A stretch of 64,000 bases of DNA from Lysinibacillus sphaericus (GCF_001629735.1 NZ_CP015224.1:3038001-3102000); one strand, 5' to 3'. Shown: positions 22,399 through 32,186, numbered from the stretch's first letter. Notes: generated by a model from the sequence alone, not told the origin. Made by a program: numbers and translations.

Positions 22399-22959
22399 AT
22401 GGTATTGTCAGAGGAATTATACACACAAAAAGAAGCTATGCTTTATAGTCAAAGAATCGCGCAATTATCGAAAGCACTATGGAAAGCGGTTGAAAAAGAT
22501 TGGCAACAATGGATTAAACCCTATGATTTAAATATTAATGAACACCATATTCTGTGGATTTCCTATCATTTAAAAGGGGCATCTATTTCGGATGTAGCAA
22601 AGTTTGGAGTCATGCATGTATCTACAGCATTCAATTTCTCCAAAAAATTAGAAGAACGTGGCTTCCTTAAGTTTTCAAAGCGAGATGATGATAAGCGCAA
22701 TACGTATGTTGAGCTAACTGAAGCTGGTACAGAGCTCATTGTAGAGATGAATAAAAACTACCATAATACTTATCATTCTGTATTAGAAGGATCATTGGCC
22801 TTAAAGGACTTATATGGCCGTTTCCCAGATTTTTTAGACGTAATGGCTGTCATTCGTAATATTTATGGTGAGGATTTCATCGATATTTTTGAACGCTCCT
22901 TCCAGCATTTTCGTGATTCCTTTGACACGCTTGAAGAACGTCCAACTGTAAAAGGATAA
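22399..22959 (+). CDS. hpr: MarR-type transition-state regulator Hpr (ScoC)
   Basis: About 186 residues, MarR family. The core segment [20 protein letters not shown] and the winged helix ([20 protein letters not shown], then KKLEERGFL and [13 protein letters not shown]) match Hpr/ScoC, the repressor of extracellular proteases, oligopeptide transport and early sporulation genes in B. subtilis. The exact start is uncertain: GTG 22396, ATG 22399 and TTG 22405 are all possible. A TATAAT lies upstream near 22361. Confidence 0.92.
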   Translation: MVLSEELYTQKEAMLYSQRIAQLSKALWKAVEKDWQQWIKPYDLNINEHHILWISYHLKGASISDVAKFGVMHVSTAFNFSKKLEERGFLKFSKRDDDKRNTYVELTEAGTELIVEMNKNYHNTYHSVLEGSLALKDLYGRFPDFLDVMAVIRNIYGEDFIDIFERSFQHFRDSFDTLEERPTVKG

Positions 22960-23022
22960 ATAAAACTATCGTACAGATATTTTCATGGGGATTCTTGTTG
23001 TGCTAGCAGGAATAAATTATGT

Positions 23023-23064
23023 GAAAGGAGGTATTTCAGAAATATTTCTGAAGTACCTCCTTTC
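23023..23064 (+). terminator. Very stable 20-bp hairpin after hpr
   Basis: GAAAGGAGGTATTTCAGAAA pairs with the segment at 23045-23064 over 20 positions with one G-U wobble and a 2-base loop, followed by a T-rich stretch. It most likely ends hpr transcription. The left arm happens to contain AAAGGAGGT, a perfect ribosome-binding sequence. Confidence 0.65.
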
Positions 23065-23134
23065 TCTTGCATTCTAAGACAATTCAATTTACATTAAATA
23101 GGACACTTCCTATTTTCGGAGTTGATAATAAACT

Positions 23135-23680
23135 ATGCACTGTTGGAAAATTTTAAATCTTGAACATCATTACGGCACTACGCGTATTATTATAATGGGT
23201 GTTATTACTTTTTTATCCGTTTTTTCCGTATCGTATGTGACGTTTAATTTATTTAATGAAGAGCACTACACCGATCATTTATTCTGGCTCTTTGTAATAG
23301 CCGTATTAACACTTTATCCGGTTCACAAGTTTCTACACTTTTTAGCTCTGTACGATTTACGACAGCATCTTAAATTGCGTGTCCGTACGCAATTTTATCT
23401 AATTCCTGTTGTACACATGCGTATTCATGAGCCATTATCCAAAAATCGCTATATACTAGCACTTCTTACGCCTTTTATCGTTCTCAATACTAGTATTATC
23501 ATAGGTACTTGGCTACTACCAGCCTATACACATTACGGTACATTGCTGTTAGCATATCACTGTAGTCTATGTTTAATTGATATACTTTACGTGAAATATT
23601 TATTGAATTCACCAAAAAACTCACAAATTGAAGAAACACCAAAGGGCTATGAGATTTTAGTTCCACCAACTGTTCACTAA
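23135..23680 (+). CDS. DUF3267-type polytopic membrane protein
   Basis: A 181-residue membrane protein with about four hydrophobic segments (20-40, 50-75, 108-128, 132-155) and HKFLHFLALYD, an HxxxH-like pattern seen in DUF3267 proteins, which resemble membrane metallopeptidases. A His-Glu zinc site is not clear, so activity is not claimed. It lies between hpr and prsA, in a part of the B. subtilis map holding similar small membrane genes. The start ATG has only a weak GGAG upstream. Confidence 0.65.
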   Translation: MHCWKILNLEHHYGTTRIIIMGVITFLSVFSVSYVTFNLFNEEHYTDHLFWLFVIAVLTLYPVHKFLHFLALYDLRQHLKLRVRTQFYLIPVVHMRIHEPLSKNRYILALLTPFIVLNTSIIIGTWLLPAYTHYGTLLLAYHCSLCLIDILYVKYLLNSPKNSQIEETPKGYEILVPPTVH

Positions 23681-23750
23681 ATTGCTTGTACTTGTTTTTT
23701 AATGGCGTTCTTTGTTATGCTATTACTATTGAAAGAGGGGAGGAATAGAC

Positions 23751-23936
23751 TTGCTATTAATGATTGTAGTTCTATTCTCGGTATTCTATTTATTTCAAAT
23801 TAACCGTATGACATATGCTCTATGTATGCGACGTGAAATTCCCGAAGAAAACCAGCCAAAAATATTCCGAACTATAAATATACTTATTACCATTTTACTT
23901 GTCTCATTTTATATTGAAATTTTATATGCAGTATAA
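23751..23936 (+). CDS. Small membrane protein, unknown function
   Basis: A 61-residue protein starting with TTG at 23751 behind a very strong GAGGGGAGG site. Two hydrophobic helices (about 2-16 and 44-60) are joined by a polar loop RREIPEENQPKIF, giving a hairpin in the membrane. I do not recognise the family. Confidence 0.7.
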   Translation: MLLMIVVLFSVFYLFQINRMTYALCMRREIPEENQPKIFRTINILITILLVSFYIEILYAV

Positions 23937-23954
23937 CAATCGAAAAGTAAAATA

Positions 23955-24101
23955 CATTCACGTCCGCACGCTACAAGATAAGTTGAGTCCCCATTAAACA
24001 ACTTGTTCAAACCATTACTAACGGCTTGGATCTTTGGCATGCGGCGTGAAGTACTAACATTGTTAAGAAAAGCTAAGAGTTAATAGAGCTCTTAGCTTTT
24101 C
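23955..24101 (+). ncRNA. Candidate structured RNA: long imperfect stem plus terminator
   Basis: TTCACG near 23960 pairs with CGTGAA near 24045. The pairing continues inward with bulges to ACAAGAT/ATCTTTG, an inner AAGTTG/CAACTT hairpin follows, and a terminator hairpin is at 24067-24101. No open reading frame fits. It could be an untranslated small RNA or a decayed palindrome; I do not recognise the class. Confidence 0.3.
24067..24101. terminator. Bidirectional terminator
   Basis: A 13-bp stem GAAAAGCTAAGAG/CTCTTAGCTTTTC between the rightward small membrane gene (or RNA) and the leftward YjcZ-like gene. Confidence 0.8.
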
Positions 24102-24114
24102 ACTGTTTTATTAA

Positions 24115-24219
24115 TTAGTATAGGAACGCTGCACCAACGATAATTAATAAAATAAATAACACAACTAATAAAGCAAAGCCTGAGCCGTAGCCACCGCCAC
24201 CGTATCCTCCGTTGCCCAT
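24115..24219 (-). CDS. YjcZ-family tiny transmembrane sporulation-type protein
   Basis: A 34-residue protein. A glycine/tyrosine-rich head (MGNGGYGGGGYGSG) is followed by one hydrophobic helix (FALLVVLFILLIIVGAAFLY). This is the signature of the YjcZ/YuzL-like 'tiny TM' family common in spore formers. The ATG at 24217-24219 has a perfect GAAAGGGGGTGA site. It is convergent with the gene to its left and divergent from prsA. Confidence 0.85.
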   Translation of the reverse strand: MGNGGYGGGGYGSGFALLVVLFILLIIVGAAFLY

Positions 24220-24362
24220 AACTTCACCCCCTTTCTTTTCTATATCCTATGCGCTTCAAAATTTGAAATATAGGCAATACTCAAGGGGGAACCATTTTGT
24301 TTTTAAAACGTTTATGTTATAGTAAAAAATGGACGAAACCATGTTAGGAGAGAATATCCACT

Positions 24363-25322
24363 ATGAAAAAGACAGTTTTATCTTTAACTTTAGCTGCTTC
24401 TGTTTTAGCGCTTGGTGCGTGTAGCGGCGGAGATAGCAAAGCAATCGTGACTTCTAAAGTGGGCGATATTTCAGTAGCTGATTTTAATGAAAAAGCGAAA
24501 AGCTTAACAGGCCCATATGTATTACAACAAATGGTGACTGAAAAAGTATTATCGGACAAATATGAAGTAACAGACAAAGAATTTAAAGAGGCTTATGATG
24601 TAACTGCCTCTCAGTTTGGAGATAGCTTTTCACAAGCACTTGCTGAAAGCGGCTTAACGGAAGAAGGCTTTAAAGATTCATTACGTGTTCAACTTCTTCA
24701 AGAAAAAGCATTAAAAGATCAAGCTATTAAAGAAGAAGATGTAAAAAAATACTATGAGCAAATGAAAACCGAATTAAATGGTCGTCATATTTTAGTAGCA
24801 GATGAGAAAACAGCGAAAGAAGTCATTGCAAAAATTAAAGGTGGCGCAAAATTTGCTGATGTAGCAAAAGAGTACTCTACAGATACAGGTTCTGCAGAAA
24901 AAGGTGGAGAGCTTGGGTGGTTCTCTGTCGGATCGATGGTTGATGAGTTTAACGATGCTGCTTATGCACTTGAATTAAATACATTAAGTGAACCTGTTCA
25001 AACGAGCTTTGGTTACCACGTTATCGAAATTACGGACAAGCGTGATGTGAAAGATGTGGGCTCATTCAAGGACGAAGAAGAAAACATTCGTACGGCAATG
25101 CTTGGCAAATTAAAACAAACAGGTGAAGATCAAGTGATTTTAAAAGACATCATTGCAAAAATGGCGAAAGATGCGAACGTTAGAACTCCTGATAAAAATT
25201 TAAAACAATCACTAGAATTCTTTACAACTACAAGTGAAGAGCAAGCCAAAGCAACAGAAGAAGCAGCTAAAAAAGCTGAAAGTGAAGACAAAGCTGAAGA
25301 TACTGACAAAGAATCTAATTAG
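24363..25322 (+). CDS. prsA: Extracellular foldase lipoprotein PrsA
   Basis: A 319-residue lipoprotein, a peptidyl-prolyl isomerase that folds secreted proteins outside the membrane. The signal peptide ends in the lipobox LALGAC with Cys20. The parvulin domain runs from about 130 to 235 (NGRHILVADEKTAKEV, GGELGWFSVGSM, SFGYHVIEITDKR). The C-terminal tail is Lys/Glu/Ala-rich and probably disordered. The ATG at 24363 follows TTAGGAGAG. Position next to hpr and yha genes agrees with B. subtilis prsA. Confidence 0.96.
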   Translation: MKKTVLSLTLAASVLALGACSGGDSKAIVTSKVGDISVADFNEKAKSLTGPYVLQQMVTEKVLSDKYEVTDKEFKEAYDVTASQFGDSFSQALAESGLTEEGFKDSLRVQLLQEKALKDQAIKEEDVKKYYEQMKTELNGRHILVADEKTAKEVIAKIKGGAKFADVAKEYSTDTGSAEKGGELGWFSVGSMVDEFNDAAYALELNTLSEPVQTSFGYHVIEITDKRDVKDVGSFKDEEENIRTAMLGKLKQTGEDQVILKDIIAKMAKDANVRTPDKNLKQSLEFFTTTSEEQAKATEEAAKKAESEDKAEDTDKESN

Positions 25323-25325
25323 TAA

Positions 25326-25616
25326 TTGATTTGACCAAAAAAATTAAACAAATAATTTAAGCAACTTCTAAGATCTGAGTCCAGAATTGTATCGGACTCA
25401 GGTCTTTTAATTTTGCATTCATATGTTTGTATGAATATAAGCATCCGATTCTTTTTCAAAGCGCTTAAATTCCCAATATTTGCAAGTAATGTCGTATAGA
25501 CTTTCACATTCAACTTTTTTTAATAAGTCTCCATTTCGAGTAGTTTAATAGCGCTCTTCAAGCATTTCAACTGATCCATCTAGATTTGGTGTCTAACAAT
25601 TTAGGGGCCTTTCAAC
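25326..25616 (-). mobile_element. Decayed, internally deleted IS3-family (IS150-like) remnant
   Basis: About 290 bases. The minus strand, read with frame shifts, gives YDITCKYWEFKRFEKESDAY and then AKLKDLSPIQFWTQILEVA and a stop at 25357-25359. This resembles the C-terminal end of IS3-group transposases (LKGLSPVQYRTQ). The outer ends (25326-25350 and the reverse complement of 25591-25616) both resemble IS3-type terminal repeats ending TTAGACA or TTAAACA. Most of the transposase is missing. Reading is by eye. Confidence 0.5.
25371..25409 (+). terminator. Terminator downstream of prsA
   Basis: A 12-bp stem AGATCTGAGTCC/GGACTCAGGTCT with one G-U pair, then TTTTAATTTTG. It lies inside the IS3 remnant and is made of transposase-coding sequence. 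Confidence 0.7.
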
Positions 25617-26026
25617 TCAAATTTCTTAGAGTTTTTTACAGTCTTTTTCTTTTTTTAATTGTACGACCGTTGATTTCTATTTCAGATGCACTCCTTCGCA
25701 GGCAAGGCTCTAACTAATTTTTTCAGACAATCACCTATACATCTACTCTATCTATTTGTGGAAACTGCCCCATCTTATCGAAATGTACGAAAAGTAAGTA
25801 AGATTCATACGTAATTGATTGACTAAATGAAGCCTATGGTAGAAGAGACAAAATCATTCACTAGTTAATATTCCCATATTATTATTTATATGTTATAATA
25901 ATAAAGTAGTTAAATTTTTATCTATTTATTACATAAATTTCAAATTTATAAGTATGTTTTTTGTACCATGACGAGATAATTTTTAACTACCATTCAATTT
26001 AAATATTATAAGGAGTTGTTTCATTT
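25617..26026. other. AT-rich non-coding gap before the small secreted protein gene
   Basis: 410 bases without a supported gene. The stretch around 25665-25715 (ACCGTTGATTTCTATTTC and CTTCGCAGGCAAGGCTC) faintly resembles a degenerate intergenic repeat common in these genomes. The rest holds the presumed promoter of the gene at 26027. Confidence 0.35.
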
Positions 26027-26344
26027 ATGAAAAAAGGAAAATTATTTGCTAGTATTTTAGCTACTACCACTTTTTTATTTTCAGGAGCTATTATGCCTTC
26101 AGCAGAAGCAAGCCAAGTAAAAATTACGCCTAGTACAAGCACTGTAGAAAACACAATTACACCTTATTCAAGCACGTATACTTTACGATTAAAAATGGAG
26201 TGGGCAGGCCGTTACCCTAGTCCTTCGTACATCAACCATAATAGTTCTTTAGGTTCTGGTATACTTTATCTACAGACAAGTTATTACGACGCAAACACAA
26301 ATATGACAATAGCCTGGTACGAAGGGCTTGTAACTAAGCCATAA
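26027..26344 (+). CDS. Small secreted protein, unknown function
   Basis: A 105-residue protein starting with ATG behind AAGGAG. The signal peptide MKKGKLFASILATTTFLFSG is followed by a likely cleavage after AEA near residue 29. The mature part has no Cys and is rich in Ser, Thr, Tyr and Asn (TLRLKMEWAGRYPSPSYI, ILYLQTSYYDANTN), suggesting a small beta-rich secreted protein. I recognise no family. It sits alone beside an IS3 remnant and is flanked by non-coding DNA, so recent acquisition is possible. Confidence 0.7.
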   Translation: MKKGKLFASILATTTFLFSGAIMPSAEASQVKITPSTSTVENTITPYSSTYTLRLKMEWAGRYPSPSYINHNSSLGSGILYLQTSYYDANTNMTIAWYEGLVTKP

Positions 26345-26393
26345 TTCTTTCCTTTTTTAAAATAAAAAGGTCGACTTACAATTATTGAGATGT

Positions 26394-26436
26394 ACCGAAT
26401 AGTGGACACTAAAAAGTGGACCTATTCGGTTTTTTT
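26394..26436 (+). terminator. Terminator of the small secreted protein gene
   Basis: ACCGAATAG/CTATTCGGT stem (26394-26402 and 26422-26430) directly followed by seven T. The loop holds a GTGGAC direct repeat. Confidence 0.75.
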
Positions 26437-26688
26437 GTTCCTGCGCACAATAATTTAGTAGCACTTGAAGATGGTAGACCGATATACTAAGATCTATAGA
26501 GCAATGCCACTAAAAAATGACTTCGGGAGCATACCGAAGTCACTTAATTCTCCTATTAATTTGCAAAACTATTTTTATTAAACTGTCTACTTTTTTCACA
26601 TTTCTTTAAGTAAACTTTTTAATACCAAAAACAACTCTAATCATTTCCTTTAACACAACAAGTTACATTTATGTAACCCCTTTTTACT
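26431..26688. other. Non-coding gap before the yhaM stop
   Basis: No gene supported. It contains the yhaM operon terminator at 26511-26542 and otherwise AT-rich sequence. Confidence 0.5.
26511..26542 (-). terminator. Terminator of the yhaO-yhaN-yhaM operon
   Basis: TGACTTCGG/CCGAAGTCA stem. On the minus strand it runs into TTTTTT. It lies about 150 bases past the yhaM stop. Confidence 0.75.
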
Positions 26689-27627
26689 TCAATCGATAGT
26701 AGGCTTATAAAATGATCGATTATCCAGAGGGAATAGTCGCTCTGTAAATTCACCAGGTGCTGTTTTACCTAATGCTCTAGTTAGCATATTCATCTTAGCA
26801 TCGATGTTATCAATATAATGTAAAATTTCTGCTTCTTGAACCATCGGCTTTTTCGGACTACCCCACTCTTCTTTGCCATGGTGAGATAAAACCATATGCT
26901 GCAAAAGCATCACTTCTTCACCTTCAATTTCTAGTTCATTAGCAATCTTAGCAATTTCATTCACCATTATCGTAATATGTCCTAAAAGGTTTCCCTCCAC
27001 TGTGTACGTCGTGGCAACTGGTCCAGACAGCTCCACCACTTTTCCAATATCGTGCAAAATAATACCTGCATATAATAGATCTCGATTAAGAGTCGGATAT
27101 AAATCAGCAATGGCCTTACCTAGTTTTAGCATAGACACCATATGATCTAATAAGCCAGAAGCATAATCATGATGATTTTTAGTAGCCGCTGGGAACACTA
27201 AAATGGCATCCTGGTGTTTTTTAATGGCCGCTCTCGTAATACGTGAAATATTTGGATTTTTAATATCAAAGAAAAATTGATTTAATTCTTCAAAAAGTTG
27301 TTCCTTTGGTGTTGCAGAGGAGGGTACTAAATCATGAATGGCAACTCCTTCTTCTGGCTTTGCCACACGAATAGCTTTGATACGCAATTGATTTTTCCCT
27401 CTATAGTCGTGAATTTCTCCACCGACACGTACAATGGCTTCAGCATGATACATCTTTTCATGATCTTCATTTGTATCCCAAAGCTTAGCCTCAATATCTC
27501 CACTTTTATCTTGTAATATTAGCGACATAAATGGCTTCCCAACAGTAGTAACTCCTTTTGTCGCTTGTTTAATTAATAAATATTGATCCACTGATTCTCC
27601 AACCTGAAGCGTTGTAATTCCTTTCAT
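26689..27627 (-). CDS. yhaM: 3'-5' exoribonuclease YhaM
   Basis: A 312-residue nuclease with an N-terminal OB-fold (about 10-95, [13 protein letters not shown]) and a C-terminal HD domain ([11 protein letters not shown] with metal-binding His-Asp, [19 protein letters not shown]). In B. subtilis YhaM degrades short RNA or DNA from the 3' end. Its start overlaps the yhaN stop by 4 bases, so it is the third gene of yhaO-yhaN-yhaM. Confidence 0.96.
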   Translation of the reverse strand: MKGITTLQVGESVDQYLLIKQATKGVTTVGKPFMSLILQDKSGDIEAKLWDTNEDHEKMYHAEAIVRVGGEIHDYRGKNQLRIKAIRVAKPEEGVAIHDLVPSSATPKEQLFEELNQFFFDIKNPNISRITRAAIKKHQDAILVFPAATKNHHDYASGLLDHMVSMLKLGKAIADLYPTLNRDLLYAGIILHDIGKVVELSGPVATTYTVEGNLLGHITIMVNEIAKIANELEIEGEEVMLLQHMVLSHHGKEEWGSPKKPMVQEAEILHYIDNIDAKMNMLTRALGKTAPGEFTERLFPLDNRSFYKPTID

Positions 27628-30521
27628 GTTGACGCCACTCCCCTTTCATTTGCTAGTGCTCCTACATCTATAATTTGCTCTTTTGGCCAATGTTTGAGCA
27701 TTTCATCATGGCAAGTAAAATATAAAATTTGACGTTCATATCCTACTTCTTTCATTAATTGTACCATTTTGTCTGTACGGTTTCGATCAAAATGGACAAA
27801 CGGATCGTCCATAATAATCGGGAATGGCGCAGAGGTTATCAACGTTTGTGCAAGTGCCAGACGTAATGCAATGTAGGCTTGCTCCTTAGTTGCCTGCGAT
27901 AATTCAACCATTTGATAACGGATTCCCGCCACATCTTGCGCCATAAAGTAGCCTTCGTCGTGAATCGTAAGTTGAACGTAGCGCCCTCCTGTAAGTAATT
28001 GGAATATTGCATTAACCTTCGATAAAACATGTGGTAATTTTTCTTCCCGAAGACGAAATAATGTTTCATGAATAGCAGTCGCCACAGCCTTTTTCGTTGC
28101 CCAATGCTCAATCATTTGCTGTAACTCCGATTTTTCCTGCTCAAACTCTTGAAGTAGTTGGCCATATTTTTCATCATTTAATAGCTGTTCTTTTTCAATT
28201 TGCAATGCAGCACGATGTTCAAGACATCGGTCTATATCCATTTGCAAAGAAGCTTGCTCCTGCTCTAAAACCCGCATATCCTCGATAACAGAGTCCTCTT
28301 TTAAACCAACATTTTCAGATAAATCCAACGAGGCTATTTGAGCCTGAACCGTTTGAAGCTCTGTCATTATTTTTCTTTGATGCTCAAATTGCTCATATCT
28401 CTCATAAAAAGCTTGCTCGTTTTGCACCTCCGCTTCGTTCAATAGCTGCATCATATCAGCTGTATAACGATCTATTCGTGTTTGTCCACTTTGTAGCTTA
28501 ATCTTGATGTCAGCTAGCTGAGCTTGTGCTTGCTGCACTTGCTGTTGCTGTTGCTGTGCGTCCAGATAGGCTGTTCGTAGATACATATATATTTCATGTT
28601 CATTATAATTTTCATTTAATACTAGTTGAAGCTGTTCATAAAGGCTGTTCTTTTCATCCTGAACTTCTTGCAAAAGGCTTATTGAGCCCTCCCTTTTAAC
28701 CGCCAATTCTTGAACACTTCGTATACGCATAAATAATTCGGGCATTAACGTTCTAGCTATCGTACCTTGTAATCGATAGCGTTTTAAAAATTGCTGCAAT
28801 GACTGCGTAGTTTCTTCACTCTCCAGCTCCGCTTGTTGAATTTTATATTCCAATTGAGCATATTGTTGCTCCTTCTCACTTTGCTGTTCATGGACATGTA
28901 ACCAACGATCCTCCAATCTTTGTTTCTTTAGGAGTATAGTTTGTACAGTCATTTCATCCTGCTCTAATTGTCGTAAGAGGTGACTATTTTCTTTATCGGA
29001 CGTCTCCGTTGCTGGTCTAACAAACTTTATCAACCAAATGGTTATGATGGTCAAAATAGCACCAATAATGGCCACTGCCACATTTTTTTGGAATATCCCA
29101 TAAACAAATGATAATAAACCAATTAATAAAATCATCAAGGAAAAATAATTAGGCTGCCTTTGTTTAGTCCGTTGCGATTTGGCAGCACGCAATTGCTCTA
29201 GCCTCCGCTTTTGTTGAGGCCACTGTGCTAAAATATGTTCTTCTTCCTTTGTTAATGACTCCTGCTTTAGCCTTTGCTTTTGTTGCGTTATGGCATCTAA
29301 TGCTTGATGGACTTGCTCTAGCGAATGTAAATGAAACTTTAGCTCATCCTCCGCCTCCTCCAGCCTTTTTAATTGCTGTTGAAATTGCTGTTCCTGCTGT
29401 AAGGATACTGTTTCTCCAAGAAGAATGTTCTGTGCCTCTTTTTCTTGCACACCTAATAAACGAAACTGCGCATCTATTTCTTGCTCAAGCATAAAGAGAT
29501 CATCCCGTAAGTTTTTCTCCTTCACGATCAGCTGATGCCATGTTGCCTCTTTTTGCATAAGGCGGCCCATTTCATTTACAGTTTGCTCATTCACTGTCGC
29601 GAGCACTTTGTCCTGTAGCAATTGATATTGTTCTTTTAATTGCAGCAACTGCTGACTTTCATGTAAAAGTCGGTCCTTTACTTGTTCATATCGTCTTACA
29701 CCTTCTGCTGGAAATTGAACATGCGGATCATTACCTAATGCTTGCTGCAACATCTGTTGTTGCTTGATAAGAGGCAAGGCCTGCTTTTGAACCGTTAAGT
29801 ATTGCCATTGTTGTTGTTGCTTTTTTTGAGTGGCATAAAGTTTCTCAAGGTTTTGCTCAAGAAGTTGCAATTGTTGTAATTTATTCTCAAATGTTTGGAT
29901 CTTACCTTGCTCGTGTCTAATCATTCGCTCGAGTTGCTTTAACTGCTCAATTTTTTGATTGATTACTGGAACTTTACCTGTCTTCTTAAATAGCTCATTG
30001 GCCTCTTTATCCATTTTTTTCTCAAGAGCAGACAAGTGCTGGATACCTGTTGTACCAGAGGAGAGGAGAAGATGTGTTAGTTCCTCCTCAGACATTTTTT
30101 CAATGCCCTGAAGCTCATGCAATGAAAAGGAAAAAATGGATTCAAAGGATGCTCTAGAATAGCCATATAAAAGCTTAGCTAACAGCTCCTCCTGTCCTGT
30201 TGTACCATCTTCAAGATAAACAGTAACATCACCTGCAGCCTTGCCTTTCACACGCTCAATAATGCATGAACCATAAATAGGGTGTAATAGTGTCAGCTGA
30301 CCACCGAATTTCGTCGATGCTTTTGGTTCATATTTGCGCTGTGTCTGCTGTCTTGTTGGAAAGCCAAAGAGCATTTGTAAAACAAATTGCTGAATCGTTG
30401 TTTTTCCTGCCTCATTTAATCCATAAAAAATTGTAACGCCTTCATTTAAGGGAATCGTCACGTTTTCATGCTTACCAAAGCCATAAATTTGTAGTTTTTT
30501 GATTGTTAGCATGTGCATCAC
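27624..30521 (-). CDS. yhaN: SbcC/Rad50-like ATPase YhaN
   Basis: A 965-residue SMC/Rad50-type ATPase. Walker A is GLNEAGKTT near residue 35 and Walker B is [12 protein letters not shown] near 905. The middle is long Gln/Glu/Leu-rich coiled coil, interrupted near 460-505 by a hydrophobic pair of segments ([38 protein letters not shown]). This suggests membrane association, unusual for classical SbcC. With YhaO it is expected to form a DNA end-processing complex. It overlaps both neighbours by 4 bases. Confidence 0.92.
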   Translation of the reverse strand: MMHMLTIKKLQIYGFGKHENVTIPLNEGVTIFYGLNEAGKTTIQQFVLQMLFGFPTRQQTQRKYEPKASTKFGGQLTLLHPIYGSCIIERVKGKAAGDVTVYLEDGTTGQEELLAKLLYGYSRASFESIFSFSLHELQGIEKMSEEELTHLLLSSGTTGIQHLSALEKKMDKEANELFKKTGKVPVINQKIEQLKQLERMIRHEQGKIQTFENKLQQLQLLEQNLEKLYATQKKQQQQWQYLTVQKQALPLIKQQQMLQQALGNDPHVQFPAEGVRRYEQVKDRLLHESQQLLQLKEQYQLLQDKVLATVNEQTVNEMGRLMQKEATWHQLIVKEKNLRDDLFMLEQEIDAQFRLLGVQEKEAQNILLGETVSLQQEQQFQQQLKRLEEAEDELKFHLHSLEQVHQALDAITQQKQRLKQESLTKEEEHILAQWPQQKRRLEQLRAAKSQRTKQRQPNYFSLMILLIGLLSFVYGIFQKNVAVAIIGAILTIITIWLIKFVRPATETSDKENSHLLRQLEQDEMTVQTILLKKQRLEDRWLHVHEQQSEKEQQYAQLEYKIQQAELESEETTQSLQQFLKRYRLQGTIARTLMPELFMRIRSVQELAVKREGSISLLQEVQDEKNSLYEQLQLVLNENYNEHEIYMYLRTAYLDAQQQQQQVQQAQAQLADIKIKLQSGQTRIDRYTADMMQLLNEAEVQNEQAFYERYEQFEHQRKIMTELQTVQAQIASLDLSENVGLKEDSVIEDMRVLEQEQASLQMDIDRCLEHRAALQIEKEQLLNDEKYGQLLQEFEQEKSELQQMIEHWATKKAVATAIHETLFRLREEKLPHVLSKVNAIFQLLTGGRYVQLTIHDEGYFMAQDVAGIRYQMVELSQATKEQAYIALRLALAQTLITSAPFPIIMDDPFVHFDRNRTDKMVQLMKEVGYERQILYFTCHDEMLKHWPKEQIIDVGALANERGVAST

Positions 30522-31732
30522 GCCCTTTGAATTTCTTCCGCCAATAGTGACTGTGCATTGTGCGTTAGATTCTTTATATCCTTTTCAGATAAAGGCTCAA
30601 TCAGCCGAGCGCCACCAGCATACTGGTATAAGTCTTTTAGTATATCCTTCCAGTCATTACTATCCCATTGCTCCATTAAACTTACGACTGACTGCGTAGC
30701 AGCAGAATATTCACCATGAATCGAAGGTTTTTGTAACACCATTTTTTGTACCCAACACATTGGCTCAATACCCTCTTCTGCCTCTCGAATGGTATCCAGC
30801 CAAGTGTCCACCGTCGCATGCTCAAACAATGCTTCTGTTTGCTCATCAATATTTTTTAAATAAAGCTCAACTACCGCCGCTCCCCATGAAGTACGATTGA
30901 CAGCAATTGCTTCTTCACATCTTTTAAGTAATTCATTAGCATGAACGATATTTGTACAATCCACCTCTATCGTGGTATAAACAATAGCGGAGGTAGGAAT
31001 AAAATCTAATTCACATGCTGTTTGAGATAAAGTTACATCATAGCAACCTTTTATTCCTTGTTCTTTACGATGACGACTTTGAATATTGCCTGGATAAACT
31101 ATAGGAGGGTTTTCATGTAACAGTTGTCGTTTATGAATATGCCCTAGCGCCCAATAATGATAATTCTTTTCAAGCAGTTGCTGTTTGGTAAATGGCGCAT
31201 ACAAAGCATGTGACGTATCACTAGCCTCACTGCCATGCAACATGCCAATATGAATTGCATGAGAATCTTGAGCGATTGGAAACGTATCAATAACAGACTC
31301 CTTCAGGTGGCGTTCACTATAGCTGAAGCCGTATATACAGACTTGCTGACCACGGATTTTCAACTGGACAACACTTGTTTCAGCCGGTAATTCATAAACA
31401 TTACTTGGTAAAGAAAAACGTGTCCAAGTTCCTTTTAAATGATCATGATTCCCGTAGCTAATAATTACAGGAATATTGTGTTGAAAAAGTTTCTCCATTG
31501 CATCTTGAAATTTTCTTTGGGCTTGTAAACTGCGATTTTCACCATCATAAATATCTCCGACAATTAATAAAAAGTCTGGCTGCTCCTGAATTGCCTTCTG
31601 AATAATTTTATCAAAAGCATCAAAGGTACTTGATCGAATTTCCTTTAAAATGTGTTCAGGTAAGCCAAATAAGCCCTTAAATGGACTATCCAAATGTAAA
31701 TCTGCCATATGAAAAAAACGAATTTCTGACAT
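30518..31732 (-). CDS. yhaO: SbcD/Mre11-like nuclease YhaO
   Basis: A 404-residue calcineurin-like metallophosphoesterase. Metal motifs are HMADLHLDSPF, VGDIYDGENR, ISYGNHDH, MLHGSE and LGHIHKRQ. It is the nuclease partner of YhaN, analogous to SbcD/Mre11. The ATG at 31730-31732 is preceded by GGGGTGA; the in-frame extension to 31762 is ignored. First gene of the operon. Confidence 0.94.
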   Translation of the reverse strand: MSEIRFFHMADLHLDSPFKGLFGLPEHILKEIRSSTFDAFDKIIQKAIQEQPDFLLIVGDIYDGENRSLQAQRKFQDAMEKLFQHNIPVIISYGNHDHLKGTWTRFSLPSNVYELPAETSVVQLKIRGQQVCIYGFSYSERHLKESVIDTFPIAQDSHAIHIGMLHGSEASDTSHALYAPFTKQQLLEKNYHYWALGHIHKRQLLHENPPIVYPGNIQSRHRKEQGIKGCYDVTLSQTACELDFIPTSAIVYTTIEVDCTNIVHANELLKRCEEAIAVNRTSWGAAVVELYLKNIDEQTEALFEHATVDTWLDTIREAEEGIEPMCWVQKMVLQKPSIHGEYSAATQSVVSLMEQWDSNDWKDILKDLYQYAGGARLIEPLSEKDIKNLTHNAQSLLAEEIQRA

Positions 31733-32000
31733 CCAATCACCCCAACTATAGATATTTCCCACCTCAGTTAGTTACTACAAACTATCAACCAAAGCAGTCA
31801 TATATGATTACAAAACCGAATATTTGTTCTATTTTATCATACTTCCCTATTTATGAAAAATGGTAATGCTTAAAAAAAAGCGTCGACTTACTTTTTCCAC
31901 AATTTTCGTAATTCATCAAATAGTTTACTAGTTTTACCGTGAAGTTTATAAATCTTCTATGTATAATAGATATATATTTAAATAAAAGGGTGGGGTTTGT

Positions 32001-32186
32001 ATGGAGAACTATCGTTTCACAGCTTTCGAAAAAACAGGGGAAACATTGTTTGATGAAACATGGACATTTGAAAATGACGAAGCTGCTAAATTAAATGGCC
32101 AACAACAAATTGAAGAAAAAGGTGTTGCCAACAAAACTCATCGTCTAGTAAATGCTTCAGGTAAATTAATTTTATTCCATGTTTAA
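32001..32186 (+). CDS. yhzD: YhzD-like small protein
   Basis: A 61-residue soluble protein. The ATG follows a GGGTGGGG purine run, and the C-terminus GKLILFHV fits the YhzD-like family of Bacillus as I remember it. Function is unknown. It is divergent from yhaO and convergent with the enoyl-CoA hydratase gene. Confidence 0.7.
   Translation: MENYRFTAFEKTGETLFDETWTFENDEAAKLNGQQQIEEKGVANKTHRLVNASGKLILFHV

Noticed and set aside
22985..23077. A 30-codon hydrophobic ORF overlapping the hairpin after hpr
   Set aside because: No ribosome site before the ATG, and the sequence is dominated by the palindrome.
25319..25513. 64-codon minus-strand ORF after prsA
   Set aside because: It lies in a frame-shifted IS3 remnant and lacks a ribosome site; treated as part of the decayed element.
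26431..26520. Short ORF remnant (PAHNNLVALEDGRPIY) after the small secreted protein
   Set aside because: Only about 18 codons, no start or ribosome site, and no family recognised.
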